Source: Acetobacter sp. UBA5411 (GTDB lineage Bacteria; Pseudomonadota; Alphaproteobacteria; Acetobacterales; Acetobacteraceae). From it: a stretch of DNA of 64,000 bases. Below are positions 55,097 through 62,453 of the stretch, piece by piece. The DNA lies in the NCBI RefSeq assembly GCF_002409645.1, contig NZ_DHNR01000034.1:46233-110232 (forward strand). The letters are read 5' to 3'. Made by a program: the position numbers and the translations under genes. The first letter of the stretch is position 1, and each line of letters starts with the position of its first letter. The notes below the pieces were generated by a model that searched no databases, was not told the origin of the DNA, and saw only the letters and a list, made by a program, of their open reading frames with translations.

Positions 55097-56497
55097 ATGA
55101 AATACGTCTCCACCCGTGGCAAGGCCCCGGTCCACTCCTTCTCCGATATCCTGCTGGCCGGGCTCGCCGAGGATGGCGGGCTTTACATGCCGGAATCATG
55201 GCCCCAGTTTTCCGCTGATGAGTGGCGCGCCATGCGGGCGCTCCCCTATCCGGAACTGGCGGCGAAAATCATTGCGCCCTTTACCGCCGGGTCGATCGAC
55301 CACGACACGCTGCTGGGCTTCTGCAAGGACGCCTATTCGCAGTTCGATCATGCCGCCATCGTGCCTCTGACCCAGATCGAGGACGGCCTGTATGTGCAGG
55401 AACTGTTCCACGGTCCGACGCTGGCCTTCAAGGACATGGCGCTTCAGCTTCTCGGACGCCTGTTCGACCATGTTCTGACCGAGCGTGATGAGCGCGTCAC
55501 CATTGTCGGCGCGACCTCCGGCGACACCGGCTCCGCTGCGATCGAGGCCTGCCGTGGCCGTGACCGTCTGACGGTTGTGATCCTGCACCCGGAAGGGCGC
55601 ACCTCCGATGTGCAGCGTCGCCAGATGACGACGGTGTTGGACAGCAACATCACCAACCTCGCCCTCAAGGGCACGTTCGATGACTGTCAGGATATGGTGA
55701 AGGCGATGTTCGCCGATGCGCCGTTCCGTCAGGACATGAAGCTGTCTGCGGTCAACTCGATCAACTGGGCGCGTATCGCGGCGCAGATTCCCTATTATGT
55801 CTATTCCGCGCTGGCGCTTGGCGCACCCGATCGGGAAGTTTCATTTGCCGTTCCCACAGGCAACTTCGGCAACGTGCTGGCGGCGTGGGTTGCGAAGCAG
55901 ATGGGGCTGCCCATCAAGCATCTCTGCGTTGGCTCGAACCGCAACGACATTCTGACCCGCTTCCTCAACAGCAATGACATGTCTGCCCGTCAGGTTGTGC
56001 CCAGCCTGTCACCGTCGATGGACATTCAGGTGTCGTCAAACTTCGAGCGACTGCTGTTCGAGTTCCTGGGCCGTGACGCCGAAGCCTGCGCCAGACTGAT
56101 GACCGGTTTCCGTTCGACCGGAAAGATGGATGTGCCGGAGAAGGTGTGGGAGTCGATTCACACGCTTTTCTCGGGTCTCGCCCTTGATGACGAAGAGACG
56201 GAAGCCCAGATTCGTTCCGTGCATCAGAACAGCCAGTATCTTGCTGACCCCCACACCGTCATCGGCATCACAGCCGGACGCAAGTTCCGTGAACCCGGTG
56301 TCCCGATGGTGGCCATGGCGACCGCACATCCGGCGAAGTTCCCGGATGCGATGCGGGCTGCCACGGGCATTACCCCGGCGCTTCCTCCCGCACTGGCCGA
56401 TCTGTTCGACCGCGAGGAGCGTTTCCGCGTGGTGGACAACGCCCTTGGAACCGTTGAAGACGCCGTAAGATCAGCCGTGCTGTCCAACAGCCACTGA
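55097..56497 (+). CDS. thrC: Threonine synthase
   Basis: Converts O-phosphohomoserine to threonine with pyridoxal phosphate. The 466-residue protein opens MKYVSTRGKAPVHSFSDIL and has the PLP-lysine in GPTLAFKDMALQLLGR near residue 110, the phosphate-binding GATSGDTGSAAIEA, and the VPTGNFGNVLAAWVAKQMG block. Length and motifs fit the long class. The M16 peptidase gene starts 51 bases after the stop on the same strand. The ATG at 55097 follows AGAAAG. Confidence 0.95.
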   Translation: MKYVSTRGKAPVHSFSDILLAGLAEDGGLYMPESWPQFSADEWRAMRALPYPELAAKIIAPFTAGSIDHDTLLGFCKDAYSQFDHAAIVPLTQIEDGLYVQELFHGPTLAFKDMALQLLGRLFDHVLTERDERVTIVGATSGDTGSAAIEACRGRDRLTVVILHPEGRTSDVQRRQMTTVLDSNITNLALKGTFDDCQDMVKAMFADAPFRQDMKLSAVNSINWARIAAQIPYYVYSALALGAPDREVSFAVPTGNFGNVLAAWVAKQMGLPIKHLCVGSNRNDILTRFLNSNDMSARQVVPSLSPSMDIQVSSNFERLLFEFLGRDAEACARLMTGFRSTGKMDVPEKVWESIHTLFSGLALDDEETEAQIRSVHQNSQYLADPHTVIGITAGRKFREPGVPMVAMATAHPAKFPDAMRAATGITPALPPALADLFDREERFRVVDNALGTVEDAVRSAVLSNSH

Positions 56498-56547
56498 TTT
56501 CCATCTCAGGAGTGGCGACTTCCCGCCACTCCCCTTTCAGGACGCTC

Positions 56548-57813
56548 ATGACCGATCCCATCCAGCAGACACGCCTTCCCTCCGGCCTGACGGTCGTCAC
56601 AGAACGCATGGACCGCGTCGAAACCGTGTCATTTGGCGCCTATGTCGCCACCGGCACGCGCAATGAGCGCCCCGAAGAGAACGGTGTTTCCCACTTTCTC
56701 GAACATATGGCGTTCAAGGGAACGGCCACCCGCTCGGCAGCCCGGATTGCCGAAGAGATCGAGAATGTTGGCGGCCACATCAACGCCTACACGGCCCGCG
56801 AGCAGACGGCCTACTACGTCAAGCTGCTCAAGGAAGACCTGCCGCTTGGGGTCGATATCATTGGCGACATCCTGACGCATTCGACCTTCCTGCCGGAAGA
56901 AGTCGAGCGTGAGCGTGGCGTAATTCTTCAGGAGATCGGTCAGGCGAACGACACGCCGGACGACATCATCTTCGATCATTTTCAGGAAACGGCGTTCACC
57001 GGCCAGCCTATGGGCATGCCGACGCTTGGTCCGGAAGGGCTGATCCGTGAGATGAGTCGTGAGACGCTGATGTCCTACATGCGGACGCATTACACGACAC
57101 AGAACATGGTCGTCGCGGCAGCCGGCAACCTGCACCATGATGATGTGGTGGAGCGGGTCAGCCGTCACTTCGCCGATCTGCCGACGGAAGCCGTCCCGGA
57201 TCGTATGCCCGGCCGTTATACAGGTGGCGAATTCCGTCTCCCCAAGGAACTGGATCAGGCGCACATCCTGCTGGGCTTCCCGAGCATCCGTTATGGTGGC
57301 CCGGATTATCACGCGGCGCTGCTGCTCTCGACGCTGCTCGGCGGCGGGATGTCGTCGCGGCTGTTTCAGGAAATCCGTGAGAAGCGTGGACTGGTCTATT
57401 CGGTCTACTCCTTCACCACGCCGTTCCTTGATGGTGGCCTGTTCGGGATTTACGCGGGAACGGGTGGCGAAGAAGCCCGTGAGCTGATTCCAGTGACGCT
57501 GGCGGAACTTCAGAAGGTGCAGCAGTCGGTCGGTATGGACGAACTGTCCCGCGCCCGGGCGCAGCTCAAGTCCTCGCTGCTCATGTCGCTGGAAAGCACC
57601 GGCAGCCGCTGCGAACAGATCGCGCGTCAGCTTCAGATCTTTGGCCGCCTAATCCCGATTGCGGAAACGGTCGCCAAGATTGATGCAGTGACGCCTGCTG
57701 ATATCTGCCGAGTGGCTGCAAAGATTTTCAGTGGCCAGCCGACACTGGCCTCCATCGGCCCGATTGACGGCGTGATGACGCTCGACACCCTGCAAGGACG
57801 ACTGGCTGCATGA
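56548..57813 (+). CDS. M16 family zinc metallopeptidase (processing-peptidase-like)
   Basis: A 421-residue peptidase resembling mitochondrial processing peptidase beta and bacterial insulinase-family proteins. The inverted zinc motif HFLEH lies at residues 49-53 in GVSHFLEHMAFKGT, with the third ligand Glu in ERGVILQEI near 128; the C-terminal half (RYTGGEFRLPKELDQAHILL and onward) is the non-catalytic M16 domain. It may cleave peptides in the cytoplasm or envelope. ATG at 56548 follows AGGACG. It is located between thrC and PmbA and overlaps PmbA by four bases (ATGA), so the two are coupled. In this class the thrC-M16 order is common. Confidence 0.92.
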   Translation: MTDPIQQTRLPSGLTVVTERMDRVETVSFGAYVATGTRNERPEENGVSHFLEHMAFKGTATRSAARIAEEIENVGGHINAYTAREQTAYYVKLLKEDLPLGVDIIGDILTHSTFLPEEVERERGVILQEIGQANDTPDDIIFDHFQETAFTGQPMGMPTLGPEGLIREMSRETLMSYMRTHYTTQNMVVAAAGNLHHDDVVERVSRHFADLPTEAVPDRMPGRYTGGEFRLPKELDQAHILLGFPSIRYGGPDYHAALLLSTLLGGGMSSRLFQEIREKRGLVYSVYSFTTPFLDGGLFGIYAGTGGEEARELIPVTLAELQKVQQSVGMDELSRARAQLKSSLLMSLESTGSRCEQIARQLQIFGRLIPIAETVAKIDAVTPADICRVAAKIFSGQPTLASIGPIDGVMTLDTLQGRLAA

Positions 57814-59168
57814 CAGACTCTACGCCTACTCTGACTCCTCTCGATCTTGCCTGCGAGCTTGCCGAACTGGCCCGGAAGAAAGGGGCCGATGCGGCGGATG
57901 CAATCTGTGTCGGCAGCACGTCGCTCGGTGTCAGCGTCAGAAATGGCGTAACGGACGAACTGGAACGCTCCGAGACGACCGATCTTGGCCTGCGGGTTTT
58001 TGTCGGCAAGCGTTCCGCCATTATCTCGACCTCGACGCTGGACAGAAATCGTTTCGACGGGCTGGTCGATCAGGCGCTGGCGATGGCGCATGTTCTGCCG
58101 GAAGATGGGTATGCGGGCCTGCCTGAAGGTATTCCGCTGATTGGTCGCCTGACCGAGAACGATCTCGATCTCGTGGATACGACCGAGCCGACGGCTGAAG
58201 AACTTCTGGCTCGGGCGCGCACCACGGAGGAAGCGGGGCATGCCGTTAAAGGCGTGACGAATTCCGCGGGGGCCAGCGCCACATGGGGCCGCAGCCTTGT
58301 CGCACTGGCAAGCTCGGCGGGCGTTGCCGGTTATTATGAACGCACACGCAACTCCGTATCCATGAGTGCGCTCGCCGGTCAGGGCACGGGCATGCAGCGG
58401 GACTGGGATTTCCATTCCACGGTCTATCTGTCCGATCTGGAAGATCCTGCGGTGATTGGCGAAAAGGCCGGTCGCAATGCGGTGGCGAGGCTCAATCCCA
58501 CGCAGCCCCGCACCGGCACCATGCCGGTGGTCTATGCGCCGCGTGTGTCCAATGGACTGCTCGGGCATCTGACAGGAGCGATCAATGGTGCTGCGATTGC
58601 ACGCGGCACCTCGTTCCTGAAAGAGAAAATGGGGCAGCGAGTTTTCGCACCCGGCATCCGGGTTCTGGATGACCCGCACAGAAAGCGTGGTCTGCGCTCC
58701 AAGCCTTTCGATGGTGAGGGCGTGGCGTGCGAGCCTCTCGAACTCATCGCGGACGGTGTATTGCAGCATTGGCTGCTCGACTGCCGCAGTGCGCGTCAGC
58801 TTGGTCTCACCACCAATGGGCGGGCAAGTCGGGGCACATCCTCGCCTCCGTCTCCCGGCGTTTCCAACCTGTATTTTGCGCCCGGTTCCGTGTCGCCTGC
58901 CGAACTGATCGCGGATATTGCGGAAGGTGTGTATGTCACCGAGATGATGGGGTCGTCGATCAACGGTCTGACCGGCGATTACAGTCGCGGTGCGTCCGGC
59001 TTCATGATCCGCAACGGACAACTGGCTGAACCGATTGCGGAATTCACAGTTGCCGGCAATCTTCTGGACATGTTTGGACGGCTACAAGTGGCGGACGATC
59101 TCTCTTTCCGGTTTGGTTCCGACGCACCAACAATCCGTATCGACGCCATGAGCATCGCTGGAAACTGA
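57810..59168 (+). CDS. pmbA: TldD/PmbA family metalloprotease component
   Basis: TldD and TldE (PmbA) form a hetero-oligomeric protease that processes peptides such as microcins or modified peptide cofactors; PmbA is the non-catalytic half in E. coli. The 452-residue protein starts with a family-specific helix (ADAADAICVGSTSLGVSVRN), followed by VFVGKRSAIISTS and ends with MFGRLQVADDLSFRFG and PTIRIDAMSIAGN. The ATG overlaps the M16 stop (ATGA). Pairing with an M16 peptidase rather than with TldD is notable. No TldD gene is in the window. Confidence 0.93.
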   Translation: MTDSTPTLTPLDLACELAELARKKGADAADAICVGSTSLGVSVRNGVTDELERSETTDLGLRVFVGKRSAIISTSTLDRNRFDGLVDQALAMAHVLPEDGYAGLPEGIPLIGRLTENDLDLVDTTEPTAEELLARARTTEEAGHAVKGVTNSAGASATWGRSLVALASSAGVAGYYERTRNSVSMSALAGQGTGMQRDWDFHSTVYLSDLEDPAVIGEKAGRNAVARLNPTQPRTGTMPVVYAPRVSNGLLGHLTGAINGAAIARGTSFLKEKMGQRVFAPGIRVLDDPHRKRGLRSKPFDGEGVACEPLELIADGVLQHWLLDCRSARQLGLTTNGRASRGTSSPPSPGVSNLYFAPGSVSPAELIADIAEGVYVTEMMGSSINGLTGDYSRGASGFMIRNGQLAEPIAEFTVAGNLLDMFGRLQVADDLSFRFGSDAPTIRIDAMSIAGN

Positions 59169-59256
59169 GACAGATCTCAATCGTTTACATCGGGTATCGC
59201 TGACTTTCTCACGCGCTACCCACCCATGACTTACCGGAGACTGACCCCTGACCCTC

Positions 59257-60195
59257 ATGAAGACTCGCCCCGTTCTGACGACAGCGGTAGTTCTTGCGCT
59301 TTCCCTCGCGTCATTCGCAGGCATTGCGGATGCGCGGCCGGGCAATGGCGGCTCCATGGGAAGCCGCGGCAGCCGGACATGGTCCGCACCGGCACCAACC
59401 CGGACTTCGCCCTACGGCGCGGCACCGATGGAGCGGTCCATCGCCCCACAGCAGCAGGCTCCAGCCTACGGACGCAACACATACGGCGCACCGGCCTACA
59501 ATAACGGCATGATGCGTCCTCCGTCGCGCCATCCGTTTCTGACCGGGTTTGCTGGTGGTTTGCTGGGAGCAGGCCTGTTTGGTCTGATGTCAGGTCATGG
59601 CCTGATGGGCGGTGTGCATGGCTTCTTCGGGTTTATCGGACTGCTGATCCAGATTGCTCTGGGTATTTTCCTCGTGCGCTGGCTATTCGGTCTCTTCATG
59701 CGCAGACAGGGTGGCAGCGCATCCGGTGGTAACGGTGGTTTTGTCCCTACAGGCAGTGTTCGACAGCCTGCTCAGGGTAATCAGCGCACTGTTCAGATCG
59801 GACCACAGGATTATCAGGCTTTCCAGCAGCTTCTTCTGAATGTGCAGGCCGCATGGAGCCAGCAGAACATTCCGGCTTTGCAGGGTATGGCGACCCCGGA
59901 AATGGTCAGCTACTTCAATCAGGAGTTGGCGGGACTGGCGAGCCGTGGCGAACGGAATGTGGTGTCCGACGTCCGTTTTCTTCAGGGCGATCTGTCTGAA
60001 GCTTGGTCGGAAAATGGCTATGACTATGCCACAGTGGCGCTGCGTTACAGCCTGATTGATCTGACGACGGACATGATGGGCCGCGTGGTCAGCGGCAGCT
60101 CCGCCGATCCGGTGACGGTGACGGAACTCTGGACGTTTGTGCGTCCGGCCGCAGGCGGGAGCTGGCTACTTTCGGCTATCCAGCAGACCCGTTGA
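59257..60195 (+). CDS. Tim44-like domain protein
   Basis: A 312-residue protein. The first 27 residues form a signal-like helix (VLTTAVVLALSLASFAGIAD). A Gly/Ser/Pro/Ala-rich stretch follows, then two hydrophobic segments near 95-145 (GFAGGLLGAGLFGLM and GLLIQIALGIFLVRWLFGLF). The C-terminal Tim44-like domain (about 185-312) reads YQAFQQLLLNVQAAWSQQNI through the ending ELWTFVRPAAGGSWLLSAIQ. Tim44 family proteins bind membranes and other proteins; the bacterial version may be involved in envelope assembly. ATG at 59257 is preceded by a weak ribosome site. Confidence 0.85.
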   Translation: MKTRPVLTTAVVLALSLASFAGIADARPGNGGSMGSRGSRTWSAPAPTRTSPYGAAPMERSIAPQQQAPAYGRNTYGAPAYNNGMMRPPSRHPFLTGFAGGLLGAGLFGLMSGHGLMGGVHGFFGFIGLLIQIALGIFLVRWLFGLFMRRQGGSASGGNGGFVPTGSVRQPAQGNQRTVQIGPQDYQAFQQLLLNVQAAWSQQNIPALQGMATPEMVSYFNQELAGLASRGERNVVSDVRFLQGDLSEAWSENGYDYATVALRYSLIDLTTDMMGRVVSGSSADPVTVTELWTFVRPAAGGSWLLSAIQQTR

Positions 60196-60217
60196 GACTG
60201 GCTGATTTCTGCTACTA

Positions 60218-60258
60218 AAGGTGTTTCCTCTCCGGAGAATGTGGAGAGGAAACACCTT
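60218..60258. other. Perfect 16-bp stem-loop after Tim44-like gene
   Basis: AAGGTGTTTCCTCTCC and GGAGAGGAAACACCTT are exact reverse complements around a 9-base loop. It lies 22 bases after the stop and is not followed by a run of T. The length and perfection of the stem are notable. Possible terminator, mRNA stabiliser, or part of a small RNA. Confidence 0.55.
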
Positions 60259-60510
60259 ATACAATCTTTACTGAAGCGATTTTTTCGAAGAGTGCTAACG
60301 TTGGCGCATTTGCGCTAGAGCGATGTCAGGATGCTCTACCGATATCCTGAAGGCAGAAAGTTTGTCGTGTATCCTTTACAGGCACTACAACTTTATTGAT
60401 GCCGACAACCCATTAACTCAAATATCTGTGCTAGATGCCGATGCGTTCCGGACGGTGAATGCTGCTTTCTGAACAGTATCCGGAGATTGCCACGATCTCA
60501 TACTTGGCAC
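60259..60510. other. Intergenic region, no gene seen
   Basis: Between the stem-loop after the Tim44-like gene and the acyltransferase stop on the minus strand. It is slightly AT-richer than the average. No tRNA, promoter pair, terminator or coding pattern was recognised in it. Confidence 0.5.
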
Positions 60511-61569
60511 CTACTTTTCTGGCCTGCCCTTGCCGAAAAGACGGACTTTTCGCCCCATGAGAATAAAGGGCTTTTCTACAAATTCGTACGTCAGACACGA
60601 CACCAGAATGGAGAAATGCACGATCCAGTTGCCTGCGTCATAGGACAGGTCGATGTGGAACAGGTACACCAGAAACATGCAGACCGGGAAATGCACCAGA
60701 TAAATACTGTAGGACAGCTTTCCCAGCAGGAAGAAGACCGGGTTTCCCATGACCTTGTCGACAAAAGCGGCTTTATCCATGAACGCTATGGCAACAGCGG
60801 CAAACAGCACCGAGACCAGATAGATCGGTACCGGGTGAAATGGTGGCGGAAGACAGATGGTTGAGACAGCAATCGTGAAAACGCCGAATGCACAGAGGGC
60901 TTCAGCAACACTCTCTCTGACTGGCAGGCGTTTTACGACGTCCATGACGAGAACCATAATGCCCATGCTCAGTAAAAGCCGAAACATTCCGGCGCTTATA
61001 CCGTGGAATACCGGATCATTATTCCCTGCAACACGAAATCCGTGCTGCTCTGCAATAAACAGAAAAAACGCAAATACAGCATAGAATAATGGGCGACAGA
61101 ACACCGCCAGCAGCACGACCAGTGACCCCAGATAGAACTCCAGAGAAATGGACCAGGAAGGCAGATTGATCGAAAAGGACTCAGACGTGACGAGAGACTG
61201 GGTCATCAGATAATTGCTGATCAGGTCACGTTTTACATTGTTACTGAAATAGGATGGGATACCGTGTACCATTCCGTAGAAAATACCCACCACGACAGAC
61301 AACATGACAAAATGGAGCGGGTACAACCGGAGAAAACGGGACCAGTAAAAATTGATACTTTCCCGGATATTCACGCGGGAAAATTTCTCGTCATAGGATT
61401 TTATGAGAACATAGGCGGATAGGGCGAAGAAAACATCGACAGCAAAAGGCGCGTTCGTAATCAGTGAGCGTCCGGATTGCCAGCCTATCATGATACCGAA
61501 TGTGTGCTGATATGCGACAGCAAGAGCCAATAGTCCCCGAATTCCTTCGAGACCTCGTATTCTTTTCAC
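60511..61569 (-). CDS. Acyltransferase 3 family membrane protein
   Basis: Predicted membrane acyltransferase that modifies a glycan. The N-terminus holds RIRGLEGIRGLLALAVAYQH with the conserved Arg and His. About ten hydrophobic segments extend to the end, including FFALSAYVLIKSYD, RFLRLYPLHFVMLSVVVG and LSYSIYLVHFPVCMFLVYLF. The gene has an AT-richer composition than neighbouring core genes. GTG at 61569 with AAGGGTGG before it is the preferred start; TTG at 61617 is an alternative that adds 16 residues. It differs from the family member at 26657 in sequence and context. Confidence 0.82.
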   Translation of the reverse strand: MKRIRGLEGIRGLLALAVAYQHTFGIMIGWQSGRSLITNAPFAVDVFFALSAYVLIKSYDEKFSRVNIRESINFYWSRFLRLYPLHFVMLSVVVGIFYGMVHGIPSYFSNNVKRDLISNYLMTQSLVTSESFSINLPSWSISLEFYLGSLVVLLAVFCRPLFYAVFAFFLFIAEQHGFRVAGNNDPVFHGISAGMFRLLLSMGIMVLVMDVVKRLPVRESVAEALCAFGVFTIAVSTICLPPPFHPVPIYLVSVLFAAVAIAFMDKAAFVDKVMGNPVFFLLGKLSYSIYLVHFPVCMFLVYLFHIDLSYDAGNWIVHFSILVSCLTYEFVEKPFILMGRKVRLFGKGRPEK

Positions 61570-61997
61570 ATTCCCACCCTTTGTTGACCGACCTTTTTCC
61601 TTTCTCGTTGCCTTCAAAAGGAAAGTTTCTGGCTTTCATGCTTGATGGCTATGTTGATGGCAATAGTATTTTCCAGAGACGCTCCGGGAGCAGTCAGACG
61701 ACACTGCCTTCATTATTATTGTCTTCTTGCCGATCAAAGACAGTGTCAAACAAGTGCTTCCTGAGCAGAAGAAACTCCCCTAAGGACTATGCTCTATGAC
61801 TGACTGTAAAAGTCGGGAAAGCGCTATCGCCTGAGTTTCTTGTCAGGTCTGGCATTAGTCTCGGCCCCAGAACCTACGAGTGGAAAGCCCTATTCCACTG
61901 ATTTGAGTGCCCGCGTCGCTAGCTGAAATGATTGCGTAGAGATCGCTCGCCTGATGGATACGAGGTTTTCACCAGCCAGACGATCTGGGTATCAAGT
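61570..61997. other. Intergenic region, no gene seen
   Basis: No convincing gene, tRNA or repeat was found here. Open frames in this stretch lack ribosome sites and recognisable domains. The boundary between the GC-typical kinase-like pair and the AT-richer acyltransferase gene falls here, so it may mark a junction. Confidence 0.5.
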
Positions 61998-62453
61998 TTA
62001 CGACCTTTCAGCCGCCTGTTCATCCCATTCTTCCGCCAGCGTCGCCAACTCTTTCGCGATGGTGGCCTTACGCTGGCGAACCTGAAACTGACGGGTCAGT
62101 TTCACTCCCAGAATTGCCACCTCAAACACAAACCAGCCGCCTCCAGCCGCACACCAGCCGACAACGCTGGTCATGGGATTCATCAACAGCATGACGGCAG
62201 CGTCCATCGATCCGTCCGCGTTCCACAACATATGAAACGGATGCACGAGAGCGGCAAAGGCATAAGGCATCATCATTCTGGCCATCACCTCTCCCCGATT
62301 GTTGTCCAGAAGGCAGACAGCAATCAGCGGGATCAACAGGACCCCGATCAGCAGGGAATATCCGGGAAGCCATGCCAGAGCGGCACCACAGGCAAGACCA
62401 TTGATCCATTTTGTCAGGGAGCCACGTTGCCCCTTGGCTGCAGAGGCCGTCAC
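61998..62453 (-). CDS. Small membrane protein coupled to kinase-like gene
   Basis: Unrecognised protein of 151 residues with about three hydrophobic segments: ACGAALAWLPGYSLLIGVLL onward, MMPYAFAALVHPFHMLW, and LMNPMTSVVGWCAAGGGWF continuing into a final helix. A charged tail with RQFQVRQRKATIAKELATLA suggests a C-terminal coiled coil. Translation likely starts at GTG 62453, whose bases overlap the stop of the upstream gene (GTGA), giving coupled expression with the kinase-like protein. A partner or effector of that protein is a reasonable hypothesis. Confidence 0.65.
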   Translation of the reverse strand: MTASAAKGQRGSLTKWINGLACGAALAWLPGYSLLIGVLLIPLIAVCLLDNNRGEVMARMMMPYAFAALVHPFHMLWNADGSMDAAVMLLMNPMTSVVGWCAAGGGWFVFEVAILGVKLTRQFQVRQRKATIAKELATLAEEWDEQAAERS

